Shown piece after piece: positions 14,567 through 22,452 of a stretch of 25,205 nucleotides of DNA; the first letter of the stretch is position 1, and every line of letters starts with the position of its first letter. This DNA is from Candidatus Neomicrothrix sp. UBA672. Its GTDB lineage: Bacteria; Actinomycetota; Acidimicrobiia; Acidimicrobiales; MedAcidi-G1. The DNA lies in NCBI GenBank assembly GCA_002299135.1, contig DBNM01000114.1, positions 1-25,205 of the forward strand, read 5' to 3'. The notes beneath the pieces were generated by a model. It saw only the letters and a list, made by a program, of their open reading frames with translations. It had not been told where the DNA came from and did not search any database. Made by a program: the position numbers and the translations under genes.

Positions 14567-15765
14567 TATTCAACCTCCGTAGCAAGGATGATTTCACTCG
14601 AGGGTCTTGTTCCAAGAGTTTGCAGATAAGCGACTATGTCATCTATCTGTTTTTCATCTAAGCCCATATTTGGCATACCTCTTCTGCCTTGCGCATAAGC
14701 AGGTTTTTCGTCAGGGGAATTACGAAGCCACGCTTCTAATTGACTTCGGTCAATAGAACCATCAGGTTCATACAGATTGAAAATTCCACCTGCATAAGTG
14801 GTTCGACTCATGAAATGAGTCAGATTAGGTGCAGCATTTGAAACTAAATCAGCACCAATAGAAGTTTCGTCATTTAACCCGTTAACAACGTGACACCGAG
14901 TACATAAAGAAGTAAATGTTTCCTGCCCCTGCTTCGCGGTTTCACTCACCGGGTTTGAAGCTGGTTGCATTTGTTGGTTAATCCAGTTTTGAAAATCAAT
15001 AGGTTCCATTGCTACAGCCTGCATGCGCATTCTTGAGTGAGAAAGTCCACAGAACTCTGTGCATTGTCCAAAGTAAACACCTGGTTCATCTGCTTCAATT
15101 TTCCAAGGGTGAACTCTCCCTGGAACAGCGTCTTTTTTACCATTCAATGCAGGTATCCAGTGGCTGTGAATTACGTCGCGGCTTAAGATTTTCAATTCAA
15201 TTTCTTCGCCAGTTGGTATAACCATTTGAGTGCTGGTGACAATGTCTGCGGGAGGCAGGTTTCGAGCATCTGAAAGATCGACATCTTCCAAGCCATTCAT
15301 GTAATACCTATACTCCCACCACCATTGCTGACCTACTACTACTACTTCTGGTTCCCATGACACTGTTTCACCTTTAACTGACAAAGCCATAGCGTTGTCT
15401 TCAGTGCTGTTTATTTCTGCAAGGGTTATAAGAGTGAAAACAGCAACGCCGGCAAGTATCAAACCTGGGATGATCGTCCATAAAATTTCCAACTTTAAAT
15501 TCCCATGGATTTGAGTCGGAAACTCTTCATCGGAATGATCGCTTCGAAAACGCCACATATAAATAGTTCCACCAACTACTAGAAGTAAAACTATTCCTGC
15601 AATGATAAAAATCGGATTTGATAGTGAATCTATTGCTTGTGCAGAAGGTCCTTGCGGTTCTAGCGTGTCAAGTTCAGCATCTGAAGAACACCCTGTAAAA
15701 AATAAAAAAAACGCTAAAAATGAAACATAAAACCATGAGGCTCTAAAACTGGAAAAGGGTTTCAA
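14566..15765 (-). CDS. ctaC: Cytochrome c oxidase subunit II with fused cytochrome c
   Basis: The electron-entry subunit of a caa3 oxidase. Order: a lipoprotein signal ending FFTGC (Cys26), two membrane helices (about 50-71 and 93-115), the CuA cupredoxin domain with the aromatic GQQWWWEYRYY patch, ligands His200 (DVIHSHW), Cys235, Glu237, Cys239, His243 and Met246, and then a cytochrome c domain with CTRCH (288-292) and a distal Met in RRGMPNMG. The fusion means an external cytochrome c is not strictly required. The start is the TTG at 15765, overlapping the previous stop by 4 nt (TTGA) with AGAGG upstream; a later start would remove the signal. Haem attachment would need reduced Cys, a possible job for the TlpA/CcdA pair. 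Confidence 0.97.
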   Translation of the reverse strand: MKPFSSFRASWFYVSFLAFFLFFTGCSSDAELDTLEPQGPSAQAIDSLSNPIFIIAGIVLLLVVGGTIYMWRFRSDHSDEEFPTQIHGNLKLEILWTIIPGLILAGVAVFTLITLAEINSTEDNAMALSVKGETVSWEPEVVVVGQQWWWEYRYYMNGLEDVDLSDARNLPPADIVTSTQMVIPTGEEIELKILSRDVIHSHWIPALNGKKDAVPGRVHPWKIEADEPGVYFGQCTEFCGLSHSRMRMQAVAMEPIDFQNWINQQMQPASNPVSETAKQGQETFTSLCTRCHVVNGLNDETSIGADLVSNAAPNLTHFMSRTTYAGGIFNLYEPDGSIDRSQLEAWLRNSPDEKPAYAQGRRGMPNMGLDEKQIDDIVAYLQTLGTRPSSEIILATEVE

Positions 15766-16550
15766 TGTTCAACCTCTGCATGCGAATCGTCATGATGATC
15801 AGGTCCTTTGTGATGGAATTCACGTTCACCTACAACTGCTGAAATGAGACCTGCAATTAATATTCCAGCTATTCCTATAAAAAGAACGCTTTGAACGAAA
15901 CCTCTAGAAATAGACGGACGTGTGCTTATATAATAAGCAGTTCCGAAAATAAGAACAGCCACAATAGTGGCGACCAACACCGCTCCTGAAGCAGATGAAG
16001 AAAGAAGAATTCGGGAAACCGCTAAAACTAAAATTCCAATACCCAATGCTCCGATAAGTGGCACTTCTATAGGCCGCATGAGCCTTTCCCTTAATTCGCG
16101 ATTTAACTCTGGATCAGATGTGGCTTTCTCAGACCAATTCGTAATTGTCCATTCAAAACCGATTGCAACAATTATTACGATACCTATAACAAAAATTGCA
16201 GAATGTACTACTAATCCAACGACCGAAATGCTTAATCCTAAAGCAGCAAAGATAGGCCACCAAGAACTACCTGTTTCTAGTTGCGCTTCGGGTGTTTCTT
16301 CTGTGTCAAGCAACTCAGTCGCTGCTTCTGGGTCACTGTCTCGAAAAGCTTGACTTACAACTCCCATAACTGCCATTGAAGCAGCACCAATCATGAGGAG
16401 CGTGTAAACCACATGATTTCCGACTCCACCCTTCCAACCTAAAGAGATTGGACCTGTTTCTGTTCCACCAGTTGTATAACCAGCAAAAATAGCGGCTGCT
16501 ACCATCACGACACAAAGGCCGAACCAAAGTTTGAATCCAGTCGTAAGCAT
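15762..16550 (-). CDS. Membrane protein of the oxidase operon with His-rich tail
   Basis: A 262-aa protein with about seven hydrophobic segments. The N-terminal third (two segments) is followed by a short acidic loop. The middle part (SSWWPIFAALGLSISVVGLVV) resembles the small accessory subunit-IV-like proteins of actinobacterial oxidases. The C-terminus is cytoplasm-sized and His/Asp-rich (HHKGPDHHDDSHAEVEH), suggesting metal binding. I cannot name the family. It sits between the subunit-III-like gene (7-nt gap) and ctaC (4-nt overlap), so a structural or assembly role in the oxidase is likely (inference); the His tail could buffer copper. Confidence 0.72.
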   Translation of the reverse strand: MLTTGFKLWFGLCVVMVAAAIFAGYTTGGTETGPISLGWKGGVGNHVVYTLLMIGAASMAVMGVVSQAFRDSDPEAATELLDTEETPEAQLETGSSWWPIFAALGLSISVVGLVVHSAIFVIGIVIIVAIGFEWTITNWSEKATSDPELNRELRERLMRPIEVPLIGALGIGILVLAVSRILLSSSASGAVLVATIVAVLIFGTAYYISTRPSISRGFVQSVLFIGIAGILIAGLISAVVGEREFHHKGPDHHDDSHAEVEH

Positions 16551-16557
16551 CAGTAAA

Positions 16558-17139
16558 TCACTTCGCTATGTATATGCCGATCCAAATGATCGAATAGACA
16601 GCAACTCCTGCATACCAATAAAAAGATAAGGCAGAAACTAAATCTTGATGACGTTGAGTGTCTTGACCTCCAAAAGCTCTTACTAATAATAGAAGATTCC
16701 AAATCACCCCGATGGCAATCATTACCATATGAGCACCAACAATAGTAAAAAGCAATGTACTGGATTTGCTGTAGTCAATTGGTAATCCAATGTCGTTCAG
16801 ATAAAAAACGGTCTGGTTAATTACAGCAATCCCAAGAAGAGCTGTTAGGCCAAGAGCTAGATAGGTATGGATACGGTCGTTATTAGAAACCGATCGCACA
16901 GCCCAGGCCATGGTTATCACCGACAGGGACAAAGTAGCCATGTTCATTCCACCAGGCACAAGTTGAATGGCTCCTTCTGGGAACCATTCACTTCCCCAAG
17001 CATTAGCATCTGCCCTCATCGAAAAGTAGATTGCAAACAACCCGGCGAAAAACATAACAGAAGTTATGCTTCCGAGAACTGCCCCCGTGACGAGTGTTCT
17101 TGGTCTGGATTCTGCTGGTGGTAAGGAGATATTAGACAC
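16558..17139 (-). CDS. Heme-copper oxidase subunit III paralog
   Basis: A 193-aa membrane protein with five hydrophobic segments and the subunit III layout: GSITSVMFFAGLFAIYFSMR near the start, FTIVGAHMVMIAIGVIW in the fourth helix and SFYWYAGVAVYSIIWIGIYI at the end. The last motif corresponds to YWHFVDIVWIFIF of ctaE but lacks its His and Asp. It is clearly diverged from ctaE in this window. It starts with GTG in a TAGTG overlap with the subunit-I-like gene, so the two are a translationally coupled I/III pair. It probably pairs structurally with that protein rather than with ctaD; this is inference. Confidence 0.82.
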   Translation of the reverse strand: MSNISLPPAESRPRTLVTGAVLGSITSVMFFAGLFAIYFSMRADANAWGSEWFPEGAIQLVPGGMNMATLSLSVITMAWAVRSVSNNDRIHTYLALGLTALLGIAVINQTVFYLNDIGLPIDYSKSSTLLFTIVGAHMVMIAIGVIWNLLLLVRAFGGQDTQRHQDLVSALSFYWYAGVAVYSIIWIGIYIAK

Positions 17140-18737
17140 TAGGTTCCTGCCTTCTCGACTTCATCCAGCAACGGTCTTTCAGATTCAACTGTCACTATTT
17201 CTTCTGTCCATTCAAGAGTGTGACCATTCCATGGGTCTACGTCAGAAACCGGACCATTTTTAGATCTTAATAATTCAATAAATAGAAATGAAACAGCACC
17301 GGCAAAAATCAGTAACGATCCTATGAACGAAAACGGAATAAGAATCTTTACCAACTGCTCGGCAGATACTTTCTGAATAAAATCTACCATTACGAAGTCA
17401 TCTAAACCTAAAAATCCATTTACTGAATCTGTAAGACCACTCAATAATGCACCTGCAGTAATGAGAATTCCTGAAATTAAACCGGCTCCTTGCTTTGCGC
17501 TTTTGCCAATAATTAGTTCACCCCACCAAAGCATCGCTGCAATAACTGCAACTAACCCAGCTGCGATAGTCAATTTCATTTGAGCACCGGTTGATGATCG
17601 AGACAAAAGCTCAAAAGGTTCTATTGCTCTTAAAGCTCCCACGACCGTGCCGGAAATAAGAAGAAGTAAAGATAAAAGAGAAAGAACCATGGGAGCCGGC
17701 GGGTGTCTCGTAAGATTTCCGGCACCTATTTTTAAAGTATCCAAAAGTCCCACTAAAAGAAAAAAGATTAAAGGAACTGCTAAAAGAGCTGTGAGTACAT
17801 ATAAAGCCTCTTCTCTTACAGGAGTTCCAGGTGTATCAAAAAATGGCTGAGCGTAGGCTCCGAAACCAATAATTCCGAAAAGAGTTGAAAGAATTAATAT
17901 CAAATCATGGTTTCTCTGACGAACCTTTGTCGCAACTGGAACTATGTCATATGCGATTCCTATTACCGGTAAAACGAATACATATATTTGCGGATTAGTA
18001 AACGCCCAAGAAATTTGATCCCAAATCAAATCTTCAGATCCAAAATAAATTGCAGAACGACCCTTCAAATCGACATAAGCCAAAACCGAATTCGCTGCCA
18101 AAACTGGTAATGTCAGAATCCAAAGTGTTCCAGCAACCAACATTGTCCAACTAAAAAGAGGAATTCTACGTAAGTTCATTCCCATGCATCTACCTGAAAT
18201 GATGGTTGTAAGCAGACAAATAACTGACATGCATATTCCTGCAATTACTAAAAGAAATCCTACGAGTGTGAGTGCAACTGCTTCACGTTGGCTGCCTAAT
18301 TCTGGAGTTCCAAAACCTCCATCAGCCAAAAACCCAAAAACTGTGATACCAGAACCCAAAAACCAAACCCAAAAACCAAAAGCAGCTGCTCTTGGAAAAA
18401 CAATCGAATTTGCACCAATTTGAAGAGGCACTATGCACGTAGCTAAACCGATAATCATTGGCAATACAGCCAAAAGAACTATTGAAGTACGGTGCAATGA
18501 CCAAAACTGAAAAAACTTGTCGACATTAGAAAAAATTAAGTAACTATCAGAATCAAACCTGACAATGTCCAGTAAAAAACCCAAAATTGTTGAAAAAACC
18601 AAATAAACAAAACCACTGAAAATCCATGATTTTCCTATAGATGAATTACTTGTGCTAGTAACCAAACGCTCTACGTAAGTTTGGTCTTGTTCACTCGTAA
18701 CCGCTACAGAATCTGGTGCGATATCAGTAGTAGTCAT
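17139..18737 (-). CDS. Subunit-I-like heme-copper oxidase paralog lacking most metal ligands
   Basis: An intact 532-aa protein with about 12-14 membrane segments, homologous to ctaD along its length. Shared blocks include IVPLQIGA..(I/V)VFPR, WTMLVAG..LTLPVLA, NPQIYVFVLPVIGIAYDIVP and the C-terminal DPWNGHTLEW. Aligned by eye with ctaD, only the helix-2 heme His remains (His82). The CuB His is Asn248 (NPQIY), the CuB His pair is Gln297-Pro298 (YAQPFF), both helix-10 His are Gly384 and Gln386, and the D-channel Asp is Ser111. It cannot carry a normal binuclear centre, so catalysis is excluded. A structural, assembly or heme-sensing role is possible. It is the first gene of the cta structural run. 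Confidence 0.86.
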   Translation of the reverse strand: MTTTDIAPDSVAVTSEQDQTYVERLVTSTSNSSIGKSWIFSGFVYLVFSTILGFLLDIVRFDSDSYLIFSNVDKFFQFWSLHRTSIVLLAVLPMIIGLATCIVPLQIGANSIVFPRAAAFGFWVWFLGSGITVFGFLADGGFGTPELGSQREAVALTLVGFLLVIAGICMSVICLLTTIISGRCMGMNLRRIPLFSWTMLVAGTLWILTLPVLAANSVLAYVDLKGRSAIYFGSEDLIWDQISWAFTNPQIYVFVLPVIGIAYDIVPVATKVRQRNHDLILILSTLFGIIGFGAYAQPFFDTPGTPVREEALYVLTALLAVPLIFFLLVGLLDTLKIGAGNLTRHPPAPMVLSLLSLLLLISGTVVGALRAIEPFELLSRSSTGAQMKLTIAAGLVAVIAAMLWWGELIIGKSAKQGAGLISGILITAGALLSGLTDSVNGFLGLDDFVMVDFIQKVSAEQLVKILIPFSFIGSLLIFAGAVSFLFIELLRSKNGPVSDVDPWNGHTLEWTEEIVTVESERPLLDEVEKAGT

Positions 18738-18809
18738 TGAATCCTGTGTCCTGGGGGTTAAAAATTGAAACTTTGCTCAACTAAATCTACCTGTTTTCAT
18801 AGCAAAAAA

Positions 18810-18825
18810 AGTTGATCAAACAACT
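18810..18825. promoter_or_regulatory. Palindromic site upstream of the cta operon
   Basis: AGTTG (18810-18814) and CAACT (18821-18825) form an inverted repeat, and a perfect 8-bp palindrome TTGATCAA (18812-18819) overlaps it. It lies 73 nt before the subunit-I-like start in the 170-bp gap after ctaB. On the minus strand a weak -10-like TTAATA (18824-18829 read in reverse) adjoins it. It could be an operator for the oxidase genes; no regulator can be named. Confidence 0.3.
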
Positions 18826-18907
18826 ATTAATTCTGTCACGCTAGCCGTTTTACAACACGCGAAACTAATTATTCAAGATGAAATTTACTAAATTCTTTCA
18901 AGCCTGT

Positions 18908-19795
18908 TTATAGAAGAACATCTACAACCATAGAGCTAAAAAGTAAGAAAATATAAGTTATTGAATAACGAAACAACCGCGTAGCATTCTTTTCAACTGG
19001 GTTAAATAAAATATTCAAAGCAAAAAATAGGAACAAGGCACCAAGTCCTATAGCCGTGACTAGGTAATAACTACCCATTTCTGCGACAAAGAAAAAGGCC
19101 ACTGAAAATGCTATTAAAACAACTGAGTACAAAACTATTTGTCTTCCTGTTTCTTTTAGTCCCGTGACAACCGGAAGCATAGGAATTTCTGCTGCGGCAT
19201 AATCATCACGATAATTAATTGCTAAGGCCCAAAAATGAGGAGGGGTCCAGAAAAAAATCACACTAAATAATAAAATTGGAGCCCAGCCTAAAGTGCCTGT
19301 TACAGCAGTCCAACCAATTAGAACAGGCACTGCGCCAGCTGCGCCTCCAATAACAATGTTGCTAGTCGAAGAACGTTTTAACCACATCGTGTAAACAAAC
19401 ACATAAAAAGCAGTAGCAGAAATAGCTAAAAATGCACTAAAGAGATTCACGAAACTAAGGAGCCAAATAAATGCTCCTATCTCTAAAACAGAAGCAAAAA
19501 CCGTCGCTTCTTTTGGTGTAATTGCACCGGTGACTAAAGGCCGATTACTAGTCCTGTTCATTCTCTTATCAATATCGGCATCTAATACCATATTGAATGA
19601 GTTAGCTCCAGCTGCAGCGAGTGAACCTCCAACCATGGTTGCAATAATGAGCCATAAAGATGGTGTTCCCTGTTCTGCAACAAACATAGTTGGAACAGTT
19701 GTAATCAATAAAGTACGGATTATCGCAGGTTTTGTTAAAGCGAAAAAGGAATTTATCCGAAAACGAATCGAGTCGGGACTGTAAACACGCATCAT
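18908..19795 (-). CDS. ctaB: Protoheme IX farnesyltransferase (heme O synthase)
   Basis: Adds a farnesyl chain to heme B, giving heme O, the precursor of heme A for the caa3 oxidase encoded downstream. A UbiA-family prenyltransferase of 295 aa with about nine membrane segments. The first Asp-rich motif is NMVLDADIDKRMNRTSNRPL (68-87); the second is the NYRDDYAAAEIPMLPVV region, with PPHFWALA before it. The start is ATG 19795 or the second Met. It lies 170 nt upstream of the subunit-I-like gene on the same strand. Confidence 0.95.
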   Translation of the reverse strand: MMRVYSPDSIRFRINSFFALTKPAIIRTLLITTVPTMFVAEQGTPSLWLIIATMVGGSLAAAGANSFNMVLDADIDKRMNRTSNRPLVTGAITPKEATVFASVLEIGAFIWLLSFVNLFSAFLAISATAFYVFVYTMWLKRSSTSNIVIGGAAGAVPVLIGWTAVTGTLGWAPILLFSVIFFWTPPHFWALAINYRDDYAAAEIPMLPVVTGLKETGRQIVLYSVVLIAFSVAFFFVAEMGSYYLVTAIGLGALFLFFALNILFNPVEKNATRLFRYSITYIFLLFSSMVVDVLL

Positions 19796-19842
19796 CCTTA
19801 GGCTAAGGGTTCATTTGAATTCGCAAACGCAAAAAACAGGTT

Positions 19843-20667
19843 TTAAGAAATAAGCCAATCAGATGGAGACTCTCCAGCAGGAAATAACTTTTGTTGAAAT
19901 CTATGCATTCCAGCTAACCATCTGTCAATATCATCACTCTTACGTCTTGCATACTCTGAAACTTCTGGGTGAGGAAGAATGTGAAATTTTTCTTCTCTAA
20001 CTCCTTCTACAACACTTTGAGCTACTTCTTCAGCTTTTAATACCCCATCAACAGCAGCTGGACTAGCCGCACCTTCAGATAACAGATCCCTAGTTGGACT
20101 GTTCTCTAAAATATCTGTTTCTACTGATTGTGGACATAGTACTGAAACTTTAATTCCATGCTCCCTATACGAAATTGCTAAAAACTCTGAAAGAGAAACT
20201 GCAGCATGTTTTGTTACAGAATAATGGAGCGAACCCAACTGAGTTAAAAGACCTGCTGCAGAAGCTGTGTTTAATAAATAACCACCACCTGCTTCAATCA
20301 TGTGAGGAATCGAATGTCGAGCTGCCCAAAGATGAGCCATAACATGAACATCAAACATTTTCTTTAATTCTTCATCGGGTGATTCCAAAGCACCTACAGT
20401 GACATAACCTGCATTTGAAACCATTAAGTCGATCCGGCCGAACTTTTCAACTGTTTCAGATATAAGTCTCGATACTTCACTTTCATCTGAAACATCACAC
20501 TCGACGGCTACACCACCGACACTTTCGGCAACTTGTTTTGCGCCGTCAGCATTCAAATCAGCTACTACTAGACCTGAGGCTCCTTCTTTATGAAACCGCT
20601 CAACTAAAGCCTTGCCGATCCCCGTAGCTCCACCAGTTACAATCGCAACGCAATCATTTAACTCCAT
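19843..20667 (-). CDS. Short-chain dehydrogenase/reductase
   Basis: A classical SDR, 274 aa. The NAD(P)-binding TGGATGIG is at 11-18, the acidic DLN after strand 2 (37-39) favours NAD(H), and SNAG stands at 84-87 where NNAG is usual. The catalytic Ser136, Tyr149 and Lys153 are in TASAAG...YSVTK. The substrate is unknown. The C-terminus (WLAGMHRFQQKLFP) is family-typical for SDRs in lipid or steroid degradation clusters, but this is weak. It sits 47 nt upstream of ctaB on the same strand and may be transcribed into it. Confidence 0.88.
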   Translation of the reverse strand: MELNDCVAIVTGGATGIGKALVERFHKEGASGLVVADLNADGAKQVAESVGGVAVECDVSDESEVSRLISETVEKFGRIDLMVSNAGYVTVGALESPDEELKKMFDVHVMAHLWAARHSIPHMIEAGGGYLLNTASAAGLLTQLGSLHYSVTKHAAVSLSEFLAISYREHGIKVSVLCPQSVETDILENSPTRDLLSEGAASPAAVDGVLKAEEVAQSVVEGVREEKFHILPHPEVSEYARRKSDDIDRWLAGMHRFQQKLFPAGESPSDWLIS

Positions 20668-20807
20668 AAACCAATCTTATGTAACAAAATTCATTACTAT
20701 CTCACCGGAATTAAGAATCAGGTTTTGGCACTCAAACGCATTTATAAAGTTGAGACCGTATTAACATGATTAATGTCCTTTTTATTAATAGAAAAACTAT
20801 GAATAAT

Positions 20808-20834
20808 TTGACGTAGGAGGCAGTAAAAGATAAT
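20808..20834 (+). promoter_or_regulatory. Possible promoter of the tRNA cluster
   Basis: TTGACG (20808-20813) and GATAAT (20829-20834) match -35 and -10 consensus well, with a short 15-nt spacer. They lie about 60 nt before tRNA-Glu on the same strand. Nothing else codes in this gap (20668-20895). Confidence 0.4.
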
Positions 20835-20895
20835 CCAAAGAGGAACGCGAATACTCAAGCCTCTGCTATCGTGGCAAAACTTCTAAAGGAAATGA

Positions 20896-20968
20896 GCCCC
20901 CATCGTCTAGTGGCCTAGGACGCTGGCCTTTCACGCCGGTAACACGGGTTCGAATCCCGTTGGGGGTA
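20896..20968 (+). tRNA. tRNA-Glu (anticodon TTC)
   Basis: A full cloverleaf is visible. The acceptor is GCCCCCA with TGGGGGT (G-U at position 1, as in actinobacterial tRNA-Glu). The anticodon stem is CTGGC/GCCGG with loop CTTTCAC and anticodon TTC. The T-arm is ACGGG TTCGAAT CCCGT. CCA is not encoded. Confidence 0.96.
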
Positions 20969-21023
20969 CAAAACTAAATAAATCATAAAGTAGCTGAATG
21001 CATTTTCAGTATGAAGTTGCTTT

Positions 21024-21098
21024 GGTCCTGTGGTGCAGTTTGGAGTGCACGCCGCCCTGTCAAGGCGGAGGTCGCGGGTTCAAATCCCGTCAGGACCG
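21024..21098 (+). tRNA. tRNA-Asp (anticodon GTC)
   Basis: The acceptor GGTCCTG pairs with CAGGACC and the discriminator is G. The anticodon loop CTGTCAA between CCGCC and GGCGG gives anticodon GTC. The T-loop is TTCAAAT. CCA is not encoded. It lies 55 nt after tRNA-Glu. Confidence 0.96.
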
Positions 21099-21127
21099 CA
21101 AAACTGACGTGTTTTACCGCAGTTTGC

Positions 21128-21200
21128 GGTCGGGTAGCTCAGTTGGCAGAGCGTCCGCCTGAAAAGCGGAAGGTCCCCGGATCGATGCCGGGCCCGACCA
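21128..21200 (+). tRNA. tRNA-Phe (anticodon GAA)
   Basis: The acceptor GGTCGGG pairs with CCCGACC and the discriminator is A. The anticodon stem TCCGC/GCGGA encloses CTGAAAA with anticodon GAA. The T-arm is CCCGG ATCGATG CCGGG. CCA is not encoded. It lies 29 nt after tRNA-Asp, so the three tRNAs are probably co-transcribed. Confidence 0.95.
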
Positions 21201-21252
21201 CAATTTTTATAACATTTGTAAGTAATTACTTTAAACATTTTAAAAAAATCCT

Positions 21253-22452
21253 ATGCAACTAAACGAAACAGCATCCCAACAAGCGTTACGAGGCGACTTA
21301 CGAAAATATTTTGCGGAAATTATGACTGAAGAAATCCGCGAGAATCTAAGAAATACAGACAAAAGCTCAGAAGTTCGTAAAAAGATTTTCCAACAATTGG
21401 GAGCGGACGGAATGTTAGGCCTTGGCTGGCCAGTTGAGTATGGAGGTGGTGGACGCCCACCTTCAGACCAGTTTATTCTTTTCGATGAAGCTCAAAGAGC
21501 AAATTGTCCAATGCCATTCGTGACACTCAACACAGTTGGACCAACAATTATAGAATTTGGTACAGAAGAGCAAAAACAGAAATATCTACCAGGAATTTTA
21601 AATGGTGAGATAATTTTTGCATGTGGATATTCTGAACCCTCAGCAGGAACTGATCTTGCTTCTCTCCGCACTAAAGCTATTAAAGACGGCGATGAGTGGA
21701 TAATAAACGGGGGAAAAATCTACACAAGTGGCGCTAACGAAGCCGACTATGTCTGGTTAGCTTGCAGAACTGATCCAGAAGCAAAAAAACATAAAGGTAT
21801 TTCACTGATTATCGTTCCCACAGACTCAGAGGGTTTTTCTTGGACTCCAATAAATACTGTTGGAGGTGTTCCAACAACTAGCACTTACTATGACAATGTA
21901 AGAGTTCCAGCAGAAAATCTGTTAGGTGAAATCAACAGTGGCTGGCAACTAATTACTACACAACTAAACCATGAAAGAGTTGGCCTTGCAGCTACTAGCG
22001 CTTTAGCTTTTCGTCTTTATGAAGAAACTTTGATATGGGCTACTCAAAATGAGTCTTCAGAAGGAGGATTGGTAATCGATCAACCGTGGATTCAGCTTGA
22101 TTTCGCCCGTTGCTATGCTGAACTTGAAGCACTGAAACTTATGAACTGGCGTATGACCATTGATGTCGAAAAAGGCCGTCTCACACCCGACCGTTCATCT
22201 GCAGTAAAGGTCTATGGAACAGAAGTAGCAGTAAGAATATATGAACGCTTACTCGGAATCATTGGCATAGAAGGACGCATAAAAGGAGGTCAGGAAGGAT
22301 CAATCCTATTTGGTGATCTAGAAAGAGCAGGGCGAGCAGCTCAAATCAACACTTTTGGCGGGGGTGTCAACGAAGTCATGCGGGAAATAGTCGCATGGGT
22401 CGGGCTAGGAATGGCGAGGTCTAACCGTCAAGCAGAAAGCAAAAAAAGCTAA
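21253..22452 (+). CDS. Acyl-CoA dehydrogenase, larger partner
   Basis: An FAD flavoenzyme making a 2,3-enoyl-CoA from an acyl-CoA. The 399-aa product has the flavin/substrate segment ACGYSEPSAGTDLASL (123-138), the following INGGKIYTSGA and the C-terminal TFGGGVNEVMREIVA (367-381), the block corresponding to the GG-T/S-x-E-x-x-R motif of active ACADs. The early GWPVEYGGGGRP is typical of this subfamily. It overlaps the second dehydrogenase by 1 nt (TAATG). Paired genes like this form alpha2beta2 enzymes in actinobacterial steroid side-chain degradation (FadE28/FadE29 type); the analogy is inference. No clear Shine-Dalgarno is seen. Confidence 0.93.
   Translation: MQLNETASQQALRGDLRKYFAEIMTEEIRENLRNTDKSSEVRKKIFQQLGADGMLGLGWPVEYGGGGRPPSDQFILFDEAQRANCPMPFVTLNTVGPTIIEFGTEEQKQKYLPGILNGEIIFACGYSEPSAGTDLASLRTKAIKDGDEWIINGGKIYTSGANEADYVWLACRTDPEAKKHKGISLIIVPTDSEGFSWTPINTVGGVPTTSTYYDNVRVPAENLLGEINSGWQLITTQLNHERVGLAATSALAFRLYEETLIWATQNESSEGGLVIDQPWIQLDFARCYAELEALKLMNWRMTIDVEKGRLTPDRSSAVKVYGTEVAVRIYERLLGIIGIEGRIKGGQEGSILFGDLERAGRAAQINTFGGGVNEVMREIVAWVGLGMARSNRQAESKKS

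Noticed and set aside
17139..18737. Subunit-I-like gene as a pseudogene
   Set aside because: The frame is open over 532 codons, start and stop are coupled to the neighbours, and conserved blocks including the C-terminal DPW..HTLEW motif persist. Losses are confined to ligand positions.
21011..21262. 83-codon open frame across the tRNA-Asp and tRNA-Phe genes
   Set aside because: It is translated from tRNA sequence, so it is an artefact.
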